From Sitta carolinensis (Eukaryota; Chordata; Aves; Passeriformes; Sittidae): DNA of 64,000 nt. Both the position numbers and the translations under genes were made by a program. Positions 26,301 to 37,082 of the stretch are shown here, in pieces (positions within the stretch are counted from its first letter, which is position 1; every line of letters begins with the position of its first letter). The stretch spans positions 12,405,859 to 12,469,858 of the forward strand of contig CM063287.1 in the NCBI GenBank assembly GCA_032173965.1, in the 5' to 3' direction. The notes beneath the pieces were generated by a model. The model was not told the DNA's origin, did not search any database, and saw only the letters and a program-made list of their open reading frames with translations.

Positions 26301-29300
26301 GCAGGGTGCATTTCCTTCTAGGAAAGCAATTTAGTGGTAAGCTGGTTTTGCTCATCGGACAAAAGTACCCCTGAAATTCTAACTTAATTTTTCTTGTTCT
26401 AGCATGGAATGAATCCTGTACTGCTAGAGCTTCTCCAGGACCACACTTACATCACTGAAGTACTGATTATTCTATGTTATATAATCTTAATATGGCTGTA
26501 GGGTTCTCTAGCACTTAAAACAATGGAGTTTTTTTAATCATGGGAGATAAACACATTACACAGCTCTGCATTTCACCTGCCTTGATCCTCAGAGACGTAG
26601 AACGATTATAGAGCTTCATCTCTTCACAGACCTTAAAAAGTTCTAGGCTACCCATTTCTTGATACAAAAAGAAAACATTATAAATTTGACATTGTGGAAA
26701 TTCAGAGAAAAAAAAATCTTGATTATAAATTTAGTAAAGTTGATAATATATAATAATACCAAATAACACTTTATAATACACATTTATACATATATGTTTA
26801 TATATACATTTAACAATAGGCATAATTTATCAAAAACCAATCAAGTTCAAGTACCATAAAACTGTGTAGACATTAGAAAGATTCTAACCACTGCAGTTGT
26901 CAATAGACTGCATATTCCAAAACAAGACAATCAGTTTCTCATATACTGAGGGTAGGTGAGAGTGTATTCCCACATGTATAGCAGTGAACTTCCTTTTAGT
27001 AGAGGAGACACTGGGAAAACCTGTTGTGTGAGATGAAGTAATATAATACACAGGAGTGTACTATCAGAGACTTTGAATGGGGCTTGACTGAGATGATGAA
27101 TAGGTGGAAGATTTGTGATTAATGTGTCTCACAGTTAAATACAATTCAGTATTCCATTGCCTAAACCTGCATGTTAATTAATAATAAAAAATTATCTGCA
27201 GAATATCCACATGTAAACATTTATGAAAATACTTTATTTTCTCCAAAGATATTGGTCCACTGATAACAAATTACCCTGTATCTAACTATTGTTAGATATG
27301 CACAAGTGAATTATTTTTAGATATCCACATGTATCCTTCATTTATGCAGCTACAGACTTGTATTCAAAGGCAAAACTGCACCCACTGCATAAGACACAAA
27401 CAACCCAAGCCTCTTCCCGAGTAACTTATCTTAGTTCTGACCATAGGCTGAATTACAATTAGCTTATGAGAGGAAACAGAAATTAACATCTGCCCATAGA
27501 TCATCTTAAATTAAAGCCATGGACATGAGTAGATGCAGCACAGGAGACTATTCAGTTAATAAAGCTTCATTCTACCATTATTATACTGCCCACAGGCTGG
27601 AACCGAAGGTCAAAACCGCACTTCCTTTCTGTCAGTTGCCATTAGGTATCCCAGCATTCCACTGAATTTCACACAGGAAAAAAAGATATTTTTGCTGATG
27701 GAAAATACTTCCTTTTTAAGGCAGCTTTAATTCTGGCCTTGAATGCAACTATTTTGAATTCAGCCTGAGGGTATTTTGTTTGGTAGGTTGCTGCAGGCTT
27801 AGTACTGCATGTAAGACTGCTGCTTTAGCAGAGCTCTGACATTTGACAGGTATCTGTGACTACTGGTACATATTCGATCCTTAGCAGTACCATAGACTTG
27901 TGAGGGGACATATTTGAATCTATCCATGAGAAAACAGAATATTATGTCTTTAGAATAACTATTTCACAGATTCATCTTTGATCAGGAGTACAAAAAATAA
28001 TGTCAGTTAATCTGATTTTGATCCTTCAAAACTTTTGACTAATTTGTGTATTATTTTTTCATTATTTTGTTAATTGAAGAACATATAGTTCCAAACAGAA
28101 AAGAAAATGTGAAAGCTATATTAATTCTGGAATTAAAGGTCACCTTTTGCATGCTAGCAAATACAGCCCCAGTAAGATATACATGCTGATGAAGTCAGCA
28201 AGCAATTAAGGACATGACTCCTACACAACCTCTTCAGCTTACTAGTCACTTAATCATAGAAGGTGTCGAGCCTTGTCACCCTGGACCTAAAACACATGCT
28301 TAATTTTAAACATGTGACTCGGTTACAGGATTCTGTGAGATTACTTGTGCATAACATTAGACACCTGTTTAAGTGCTTTGCTGGATCAAAGCAGAAATGC
28401 TCAGTATTTTGCAGGATTGCGTGTTAAATGTGTTTTATCTCATCCTTCTATTGGAAGAACTCTTTGGTGGATATATGCTTAGGTGGTGGGAAGAGAAAAA
28501 GCCTCTTAACATCTTCTGATTATGGTGAGATTGAGCTTTTCAAACTTTACTGTATGGGCTGATGTTTGATAAGAAAAGCTTTATTTTGTTCCAATTTATT
28601 TTCAGGTGCAAATTGCCAGTTCTCAGCTATTTACCTCCAGACAAGTGTGAGAGACAAGAAAGCAAAGCAGGTCATTGCAAACACTGCTCTTCCTGAATTA
28701 TGTTGAGACTATTGTCAAAAATAAACACCAAGTTCCTAAATGTGAATATATCCTGGGAGAGCAAAGTGTAAGTGTCATAATGAGTTGCAAAAAAATAGAG
28801 TGGCTGTTTTTAAACATATGGTATCCCCTTTATGGTTTTAGTATGATGTCTGATGTCTCATTTTTCAGTGTTAAGCAGATTTATACCTGTGGACATGAAA
28901 TCAGCTAGTGCTCAGAGCTGTTCTCAGGGGCTGGTTTCAGAACGTACACACATCTTCACATTTTTTCTTGGTTTTTACATTTAGCTGACTTTTATGAACA
29001 CTTCCCTTGATCTAATTGGAGCAGAGCAGCAGTACTGCCCTGCTGTTGCTTTGCTCCCCACACAATTTAAATTGTACAAGACAGATTCTGGAGCCCTACA
29101 GTACGTTAGGGGAATGACTGGCAGAGTCCATTGCAGGGGCTCTGACAGCAGCGCCTCACCGCCAGTGCCACGTGGCAAAGCTGGCTGACAGGCTTTGAAA
29201 GGAATCGTCCAATGCAAACAGGCATCTGTAGGTTTCTTATTTTACAGTTAAACTTCTTATTTTTTCCCTCTACAGCCTTTCAGTTGTGCCTTAGAAGGAT

Positions 29301-29607
29301 CTAGAGTCAAAGCCAAATGGTTCCTAGAAGCAAGCAAATTAAGCTACCTGGCCTATATTCCAGTATGTAAGATACCAAGTAAAATGAATGGAAAATACTG
29401 AGAGACGAGGCAATAAATATTTACTTCTCCATATTAAATCCAGCAGAAAAAAATCAGTATTTGCATTTGTGATCATTATGGAAATACCTGACCAGTTCTG
29501 GAATGCTGTGTTTGTAGATAGTAGCTGTGGCCACAGCATGAACACTGCTGTTGGAAACTGGGGGACGCTCTGACTGCTTTGTGTTTTCATAGCTAGGTCA
29601 CACATGG

Positions 29608-29695
29608 GAGATAGATATAGATATAAAGATATATAAATATAGATATATAGAGATGATACAGCTATAGATGTAGATATAGATACACACACATACAC
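29608..29695. repeat. GATA/TA-rich imperfect microsatellite ending in CA repeats
   Basis: Irregular GATA, GATATA and TA words cover nearly 90 bases and end in a short ACAC run. It is low-complexity DNA that could bind GATA factors but is more simply an old, decayed microsatellite. Confidence 0.85.
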
Positions 29696-32600
29696 TTATA
29701 TATTTGCTGCACAGCTATAGCTGTTGCTGTATTGCTCCATTAGAAGTTTTTGGGTGTATCTGGAATGACCAATGGGTGTCAATATTTACACAAAGAACTG
29801 GAGACCTTCACAAAACCAAAATTGTACAGAAAGAAGTCCTGGTATTGCCCAGATACGTTTGCAGAGTGATGTAGCTGTCCTGATTTGATACAACTGAAAA
29901 AACCCAATGCGAACCATGGAGAAGTTTTACCCTGTTTCTTCTTACTGCTCCCCTGCAGTGGTTCTTTGCACACCACTGCACTTCTTTGTTGTTCTGTCAT
30001 CATCATTCAGTAAAGGGTATAGGGCTTGCTTCTTGGCTCTGATTTGGTCATCAGGGCCCACCCAGATAAAGGGTAACTAATGTTTTAAGAGAGGTATTTT
30101 AAAGGTCTTTATGCGATTTGTTTTCCATTTTGTTGACTGCCATTTCTGTAGCTCCTTTGTTAGTCTGTGTTTTAACAGTGACTGCTACTATTCTGTCTTC
30201 AGAATATCCTGACATCTTCCTACTTTCTTCTCTTCTGGCTGGGAGGAAATCTCATTAGTACAAACAGTAATAAATAGGCTCTGGATCGCAGGAGTCAAGA
30301 GTGCTTTTAAGTGTGTGGATTCATATTTATTAAATGCACTTAAAGACCTCAGACCATCCAACATGGCTTATTTAGTATCGCTTCTGAGGTCATCATTTTG
30401 TTGTCACATTTTTTCAGATTCTAGCCATGTGTTAATATTCTTTAATGCATAAACCATACTAATTTTCCAATAAGAAGTGATCCTATTGGCAAGAAATATC
30501 ACGTCTACTCCAAAGCTGTGTGATTTGGGAAACTTGGTAAGAATGAGGAAGTATGTATGGGTCTAACTCTTAAACAAAATACAAGGATGTGCAAGAATTG
30601 CTCTATTAAAATGTTAAAAAAAAAAAAAGCGCAAAGAAAATACTCCATGTTTGCAATATTCATTTGTATTAAATTTCCATTCATACCATATGGATTAGCG
30701 TGAAAAAGGGATTTTCTTTAATATTTTATTTGGCTGGATTGAGTGCAAGGGTTCCAGTACTGTGGAGATGACTGGGTGACCCATTAAAGCATTCTGCTGA
30801 GGTATGTCTTTGTCCTGCCAGCTGGAGGATTTTGCCAGGGTTAAGTGCCAAAACAGATCTCAATACAAAAGTTTTAACTAATTCAAGGAAAGTGTTATGT
30901 AACCTCACTGCCAAGAATAGCGTTCACATATACTGTTACGGAGAGATGTGATGAGGTTGAATATATTCGTATTTGCAAAGTCCTTTGATAAGAAGCTGTT
31001 ACAGTGTGCAATATATTATCATGCTAAATATGTACTTCAGTCTTTGAACAGGGATTGGGCAGATAGAAAGTAAGCTAAACAGAATTTTCAATTAATAAGT
31101 TGTTGAAATAAGTTGTCTAAATTCTATGAAGAAAACAAATGCTAAAGATAATAATTTGCAAAATATATAACTATGTGCATATTAGGACAATCTCCTGCTA
31201 AAATTTCCTCTTGAGTTTTTAAGACAAGGACAGTGGATCCAACCTTATAAGTTTTACATCAGCATCTCAGAGAGCAAACATTTGGCATTGCAACAAAAAT
31301 CCCAGAATTATTTCATGATATGATTTATCATGTTCCAGTATCCATCTAATCACTACAAATGTATTATTTTTCACTCTGTTCTCAGGACAAAGTAGGAATA
31401 GTAAGGAATAGTACTAAAGTGAGTCTCAGAATTAATTATGCAAGACATTTGTCCTTGTAACTGAAGTCTGGTTGATATTGGGCCTCCAGCATTTGAAGTT
31501 AAGACCAAGTGCTCCACTGACCTCAGAAACACAAACCTAGCCTCTTGACTAGAAGTACTTTTTATTATTATTTTATGCTATTTCTGTGTGTAAATGCTTC
31601 CCCTGCCACAGCTACTGATCTTACATAAAAGCCAAGAGTGTATTCTACAGGGACAACAAAAATGTGAAGGAGGCTGTTGGACACAAACCATTGGAACTTT
31701 GGGGTTTTTTCTTAACCTTGGAAAGTATTTACCTTTACTGACCCTTAAGCTGACTCTTTAATGTTTACTCTGTACCTTTAATCAAAGTTTAGGAAGGGTT
31801 TATATATAGCCATTTAACAAAAACATTGTTGTAAGCAAGTTTAGGGTATATGGGTATATAAAGGCTTTTAGCCTTTTTTTAATATAATTTCCCTCAAGAT
31901 AATAACATGCAATTGTTTTCTAACATTTCTCAGGATTCAGTTAGACCATATATGTCTTTAGGAAAAACTGGGGAGTACACATTTATTCTCTCACCTTTCC
32001 CTTCTTAAGAAAAAAAAAAATCATTGTATAATGCAGTCATCATTTAGAGAACACATAAATCTTAACACTGTTACTCCATTCATACATTTCTGGGGTTTTT
32101 TCCAAACTGCCATGCCAAATTAATCTCTGGTGCAAAATTGTGTCACCAGTGAAGCTGTGCCACTTGCTTGGACTCTTTAGTTTTAATTGAAAGATTTATC
32201 ATTCCAGAGTTTCTTTGTCTTCTGTATTTAGTACATGGGTCCTTGGAAACCTTGACTGCTTTGCCATTACTGTCTCTTTTCTTCATATGGTGTATCTTTT
32301 TTTTTTTCGTTTTTTAGCCATGGTTTCTCTTAACAGAATGTGTGGAAAGTTTTCTCATATAAGCAATATAAAAAAAACTCACTGTGATTTGCACTTGACT
32401 CATAGGTACAGTTATGCAACTTTATTTAGCTTGTTGTGTTTATTGCACTTAATTAAATAATTTGTTATTGAAAATGTGTAATTGGGCAAGTTGTATTATG
32501 ATTAAATGCAATAGCTTGTTCTTCCTCACATATTTAATTGCTAAAACCAAGAATGCCAAGGGGTTTGGATAATTGATGAACAGAGTTGGGGGTTTTAATT

Positions 32601-33603
32601 GCAAAGGTCCAGGATTGATGAATATTTTAAATAATTCTGCGATACTGTACACAGAATATCCACAAGAGGGAACTGTTTTACATAAAGAGGAGTCATTTCC
32701 TGGCTGCTAAAACACTGATTTCTGGAACCAAATCCTCCAGAATTATGTTGAGTAGGCATGATTGTGTCCTGGACTCCGCCCCATGGTAAGAACAGGAAAA
32801 ATACAGGTCAGCACGGTGTTTGTTATGTTCTTAAATAGTATTGTTAACCAAGTAAAGTTTGAGCTCTTGTGTTGAAATTTTAAATAGACGACTAATCTGA
32901 AAACCAATCCACTGAAGTTTTCTGTTTGTTTGGAATAGATCTCTCCAGGATGCAGAGCTTGAAAATCTTGTTTAGTCTGAAGGCAACATGAAATGGATTT
33001 GTTTCCTCAGTAAATGAAGCATACAGCCCCAGGGAGCTTTCTTAAACTCTGCTTTACAGAGTCTGCACTGGAAAGCAGGCCTTTCTTTATTCATAAAGGA
33101 GTAAGCTCAAATGGGACTTAATGGAAGGGATATTCATTCAAGGATCATTTTTACCTCTGTCTATGAATAGGTGAACAAAACACAAAGTTACCTACTTTGC
33201 TTTGTCTATTGCAGATATTTCCTAGTAAGGGAACTTTCAACCGGTAAGTTTCACAATTGGTATCAATATTTACTTTTCAGTGTGAGTTTCATGGTAAATA
33301 TTTGTAGAACTGAGCCATATTTATTAAATAAAAGTTTTGTTTATACAGATAAAACAGAAGGCTTTCCCCTGGATATATAGTGTGAAATTTACAAACTAGG
33401 ACTCCTGGTGTATGTGTTGGTTGGTTTATGAACAGCTTTTGAGCATCAGAACTAAAAAGCAGCCTTTTACAAGTCATCGCAATAAATCTCCTACCCTAGT
33501 CCTAATCTGCATGTAAACTTTGTGTGAACGTGTTTGAAACAAATTGTTTGAACATACAGACTATATTTTGGGGTGCACTTGATTTGCTTTAGTCTGAGTT
33601 TTT

Positions 33604-33651
33604 CTTTAGGACCATCTTTGGTATGTGTGGATACCAAAGATGGTCCTGAAG
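33604..33651. repeat. Near-perfect hairpin (17-bp perfect core, about 21 bp in all)
   Basis: The left arm AGGACCATCTTTGGTAT (33608-33624) is the exact reverse complement of the right arm (33631-33647), around the 6-base loop GTGTGG. Outside the core, 33604-33607 and 33648-33651 add one T-G wobble and three Watson-Crick pairs. It is shorter than most animal pre-microRNA stems. It could be a structured RNA element or a sequence created by template switching; no transposon ends are recognised. Confidence 0.9.
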
Positions 33652-35110
33652 TATTACAGTATTATGGGATGATATTTTAGAAGTGCCTAACAATCCTGTT
33701 TGCATCTGGAGCACTCTTGAAACCAGTGTCTGCACTGCTCAGATGCAGCAGTATTGAGTCAAATAAATACTTTTTGACTTGTATCTTCTGAAATAAAAAT
33801 TTCTTTCTGTATAAAGAAAGAAAATGTATTTTCAGACTGCAGCCTCTCTTGTCAAATCTTCTGGGCCCTCTCAAACAACAGTAAGAGAGAATGCATGTCA
33901 CAGCCATGGCATCAGAGACTCAGTTCTCGTTATCAGCCAGACCAGAACATGGAAGAAATTCCACCATGCAAAAGCCTTCCCTGGGATATGCTGTGCATCT
34001 CCTCTTCATTGTCCTCATCCTCCAAGGTACACAGGGCTTGTAGTTTCTATTAGCTGTAAGAGCCTCTGTAAGTACCTGGCACTTCTGAAGATCAGACATC
34101 AAGTGCCTGTGTTACGATGCTCCTGCCCTTGTTCCACTCCTGGTGTTTGCTGATGGATAAAAAGATCCCTAGGTATGTGTGCAGCTGTGAAAAGAGTGTT
34201 CCTCGAACACCAACACAGGAATGCAGAGCAAATGACCATGAGGACCAGGTTCTGAGCCCAGGACCCAAGGTTGTGTGATCCTGTCATGGGAACACTTTGC
34301 AGTCCAGGTGGCTTTCTAGCTGTGGGGAGGGTTGGTAATGAAAAGACATGGGAGGGGGCAGCAGCTGTGGCAGTGCAGTATGGGCTTGCATGTGGCAGCT
34401 GTGACATGCAGTTTCTTTTCAATCTGACTAGTTTTCTGCATCTAGAAATCCTCAACTAAATTCTATTACAACAGTCTCCTGGGAATGGCCTACTTCAGGT
34501 CTGCTATGTAAATGACCATTTTTCTCTGGGAAAAAGTAATGTAGCATTTTTCCTACCTGTATAAAGCTCCATATCATTATCTAATTATTGCCTTCTCTAT
34601 TCAGAGGCCCCTATTAAACCCTTCTTGAAAAAGGAAGCCTTCTCTTGAAGGAACAGACTGGAGGAGCAGACAGGAAAGAGAAATCATGGTAAACTCACAG
34701 AGCCAGAATAACAGTCAGGTGTTACTGCACAAAAAAAGTGGGGGTGAGAGGGTTAGAGAGCTCCATAAAAAGCTTCGGGAACTCATAAAATCTCATTACC
34801 TTCACTTAAGCAGAAAACAAAACCAAACAAGCCCCCGGCAGATGCAGAAACAGAAACTATTACTAGTAAAGGTTAAGAGATTACTATTTCATAATGGTGG
34901 TTCTCTGCTGGTATAGCAACTAGATAAGATGGGGGAATGTCACGCACACAAAGGCTGCTGTATTTTACCCTTGGAAAGATGTCAAGAGGATCTGCATAAT
35001 ACTTTGTACAGACAGCCCAGTGAGCAGACCATGTGCCAAAGAGATTTTGATTTATATATAAATGAATACACATATAGACAGATACATTTCTTTGCTTTTC
35101 TATGCGAATC

Positions 35111-35129
35111 AAAAAAAAAAAAAAAAAAA
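35111..35129. repeat. Poly-A tract (19 A)
   Basis: Run of 19 A about 90 bases before the CpG island edge. No associated retroelement is seen. Confidence 0.9.
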
Positions 35130-35673
35130 GTAAAGATGATTATCCAGATTTTTTCGCTTGCTTCCCCTTTCACCCCCATCCTCCCCGAGCATGTAATTTT
35201 AAATTGTTATTTATATTCCTAGGGGTTAAATTCGGGAATGTTCTCGGGATGTGCGGCAATTCACGGTGTGTTTGCGGAGCGTTTGCAGTACTTCCCCGTG
35301 TCAATTAAGACAAGCCACGAATGCCTTCAGCGGAAAAACCCACGCCACGGTCCCCGATGTTTATTTCACGCTCCCTTAGCGCGTTTCCATGCCAGCTCCC
35401 CCCTCCCGCGCCGTGCGCATCCCCGGGCACCTGCTGCTGCAGCTCAACCGCCTCCCGCCGGCCCCGGGCGCGCCCCGCTCCCTCCCTCCCCTCCCTCCGC
35501 CGCTGCCCCCGGCCGCAGCCCCGGCCCGCCGCCCCCGAGGGCGCCGGGGCGGCCGCGCTGCGGAGGGGCCGCGCTGGCCGCGGTGCCGCGGCGGGCGAGG
35601 ATGCGGGCGATGGGCGCGGGGGCCCGGCGGGGCTGCGGGGGCCGGGGCCGTGACTGCGCCGTGCGTTGGCCGC

Positions 35674-35684
35674 TGCGTCATGAC
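35674..35684. promoter_or_regulatory. CRE/AP-1-like palindromic site
   Basis: TGCGTCA at 35674-35680 is a CRE/ATF-type variant, and GTCATGAC at 35677-35684 is a perfect 8-bp palindrome inside the CpG island. The match to known bZIP sites is short, so it is only a candidate. Confidence 0.3.
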
Positions 35685-36040
35685 ATCCATCCCTCGAACC
35701 GGCTCCGCGCACGGCCGGCGCGGGGGGGCCGCTGCCGCCTGCCCCCGCCCCAGCGCGGCTGCGGAGAGCGCGGCGCGGCGGCGATGGACGCGCCAGGGCC
35801 GGCGGGACTTGTTGGACCGGCAGCTCCCCGGCGCGGCCGGGCACCGCCTCGCCACCACCTGTGAAGCGCCCGCCTCGGCACACAGCCCCCGCTCCCGCCT
35901 CGTCGTCCTCCGCAGCGGGCGCTCGGCGTTTCGGCGGCGCCGCGAGCGGGACCGAGCGGCCGCGGGGCGGGGAGCGCTGCCCATGGGGCGCCGGGAGCCC
36001 GCCTGAGCCGGCGCCCCCACCCCCGGCGGCAGCGGCAGCG

Positions 36041-36075
36041 CGGCACCCCCGGCCCGCCCGGCACCCCCGGCCCGC
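36041..36075. repeat. 18-bp-period tandem duplication in the CpG island
   Basis: The 17-base unit CGGCACCCCCGGCCCGC occurs at 36041-36057 and again at 36059-36075, separated by a single C. It is a perfect short tandem duplication in the promoter island, probably slippage-derived. Confidence 0.85.
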
Positions 36076-36379
36076 GGGGCCTTTGATGCGCCCCCGGAGC
36101 GGCCGCGGCTGCGGGCGCGGGGCCGTCGCGTCCCCCGGCGGCACAGAGGGAGGGGCGGGAGCCGGCGGCGCCGCTGCGCGTGTGGGAGCAACAGCCTGAG
36201 CGACAGCCGGGCCCTGGAGGGAGCTCCCGAAGGATGGGCGAGGAGGCGGCGGCAGCGGTAGCGCACGCACAGATGGGCCAGCGGAGGATGAATTAGGAGC
36301 CACAGGAGGCTGCTGCCGGCACGGAGGGGGGAAGAAGAGAGGAAGGGGCTGGACTTGGAAGAGGAGGAGGAGGGTGCGC

Positions 36380-36397
36380 GGGGGGGGGTGGGGGGGG
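36380..36397 (+). repeat. G-rich run in KCNMA1 promoter/leader
   Basis: Nine G, one T and eight G in a row follow a GGA-rich stretch. It could join the nearby G-rich motif in forming G-quadruplex structure, and is probably length-variable. Confidence 0.8.
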
Positions 36398-36579
36398 TGA
36401 CTGAGTATCGCTAATAACAAGTTAAAGACTAATAACAATAATAACAGACCACCTCCGGGAGGATCCGCGGCGGAGGCTGAGTGAGGGATCCCCGCTGAGG
36501 CCAGCGGGGTCGCAGCGCTGGGTATCTTGGAGAGACTCTCAGAAGCATCAGTTTGTGGTGGTGGTGGATGATTTTTTTT

Positions 36580-36598
36580 GGGGTGGGCGGGGTAGGGG
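36580..36598 (+). promoter_or_regulatory. Canonical G-quadruplex motif with embedded GC box
   Basis: Four G tracts (36580-36583, 36585-36587, 36589-36592, 36595-36598) are separated by loops of 1, 1 and 2 bases, satisfying the usual four-tract G-quadruplex pattern on the coding strand. The segment GGGCGGGG inside it is also a GC box. It lies about 435 bases upstream of the KCNMA1 ATG, so it may act in promoter DNA or in the leader RNA. Confidence 0.7.
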
Positions 36599-36776
36599 TT
36601 GTGTATGCGGGAGAAGGAAGGGGTGGGTATCTGAGGAGGAGACTATATTTTTATTATTATTTTTAATTTTTTAAAATATTATTTTCGCCGTACAAAGAGG
36701 ACGCTCGGAATTCACCGGCCTGTCGGCTCCCGAGAGGGACCCGGGAATTGTGCGGTCGCTTTTCTTCACCTGCATT

Positions 36777-36886
36777 TTGGTTTTTTTTTTTTTTTTTCTT
36801 TATTATTTTTCTTTTTTTTTTTCGGTTTGGTTGGTTTTGGTTTTTTTTTTTTTTTTTTTTTTTTTGTTTGTTTGTTTGTTTTGACT
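36777..36886 (+). repeat. T-rich tracts in KCNMA1 5' leader region
   Basis: This stretch holds a run of 17 T (36781-36797), further mixed T runs with TTGG interruptions, a run of 25 T (36841-36865) and a short TTTG repeat. It separates the two halves of the CpG island and ends 64 bases before uORF 1. It is low-complexity DNA that may be transcribed as a U-rich leader or may serve as a pyrimidine tract for a splice acceptor near 36930. Confidence 0.9.
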
Positions 36887-36928
36887 GGGGGCTTTTATTT
36901 TTATTACTCTCCTTATCCTTGCCCGCTG

Positions 36929-36933
36929 AGCAG
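36929..36933 (+). other. Candidate splice acceptor in the 5' leader
   Basis: A long pyrimidine-rich stretch (about 36892-36928) runs into AG at 36929-36930 and CAG at 36931-36933, with a branch-point-like TTGAC near 36882. The arrangement resembles a 3' splice site just upstream of uORF 1, which would make the region before it a 5' untranslated intron in some transcripts. No matching donor was identified with confidence. Confidence 0.25.
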
Positions 36934-36949
36934 CGGCGGCAGCAGCAAT

Positions 36950-37030
36950 ATGGCTGGTGATGGGCTTTTCGGGGGGCGCTGGCGGCGGGAGGAGCTCTCG
37001 GAAGCCCCTGCGCGCCCGGCTCGCTGTTAG
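36950..37030 (+). promoter_or_regulatory. Upstream ORF 1 in KCNMA1 leader (26 codons)
   Basis: ATG at 36950 has A at -3 and G at +4, a strong initiation context. It opens a 26-codon frame (starts MAGDGLFGG, ends ARPARC) that stops with TAG at 37028-37030, leaving only two bases before the KCNMA1 ATG at 37033. The frame differs from the channel frame. A scanning ribosome would meet this start first, so the uORF would be expected to lower or condition channel translation, with the terminating ribosome placed almost on the main start. It applies only if the transcription start is upstream of 36950, which is likely but not shown here. The peptide is not recognised. Confidence 0.6.
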
Positions 37031-37082
37031 CTATGGCAAATGGCAGCGGCGGCGGCTCCTACCCGGGCGGCAGCGGCATTAG
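36960..37082 (+). promoter_or_regulatory. Upstream ORF 2 overlapping the KCNMA1 start (40 codons)
   Basis: A second upstream ATG at 36960 has G at -3 and G at +4. It opens a 40-codon, Gly- then Arg-rich frame (starts [10 protein letters not shown], ends GRQRH) that ends with TAG at 37080-37082, about 50 bases inside the channel coding sequence in a third frame. Ribosomes initiating here would bypass the KCNMA1 ATG. Together with uORF 1 all three frames are used within 85 bases. The Gly/Arg richness follows from GC-rich composition, so a functional peptide is not claimed; the role would be translational. Confidence 0.5.

Larger units (their letters stand above)
17901..35220. other. Gene-free upstream flank, proximal
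   Basis: No coding region or RNA gene was recognised. It is AT-rich, CpG-poor DNA with the AAT/TTA microsatellite at 20218-20336, a GATA/TA-rich microsatellite at 29608-29695, a hairpin at 33604-33651 and an A tract at 35111-35129. Open frames such as 22757-23089 (minus) and 33824-34153 (plus) are about 110 codons and featureless. Degraded transposons and enhancers may be present unseen. Confidence 0.8.
35221..36560 (+). promoter_or_regulatory. KCNMA1: KCNMA1 promoter CpG island, distal part
   Basis: From about 35.22 kb the base composition changes abruptly from AT-rich flank to very GC-rich, CpG-dense DNA ending just before the KCNMA1 leader. Visible elements include GC boxes (SP/KLF sites) at 35743-35751 (minus orientation), 35964-35972 and around 36152, and a CRE-like site near 35674-35684. 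There is no convincing TATA box in the island. This is the expected CpG-island promoter of a broadly regulated neuronal and muscle gene; the exact transcription start cannot be placed by eye. Several long open frames on both strands (for instance 35305-36438 minus) are Pro/Arg/Ala/Gly-rich and compositional, not genes. Confidence 0.85.

Noticed and set aside
28251..28300. Possible CR1 end (TCATAGAAGG word)
   Set aside because: The following sequence does not match the CR1 3' end.
35305..36438. 377-codon open frame on the minus strand and several other long frames on both strands of the CpG island (35238-35864, 35376-36266, 35389-36006 and others)
   Set aside because: They overlap in many frames at once, are almost only Pro, Arg, Ala and Gly, and have no recognisable domain. 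Long frames are expected where GC content suppresses stop codons.
36748..36960. 70-codon Phe-rich frame in the KCNMA1 channel frame upstream of the start
   Set aside because: It is the translation of the T tracts and ends at a stop at 36958, before the channel ATG.
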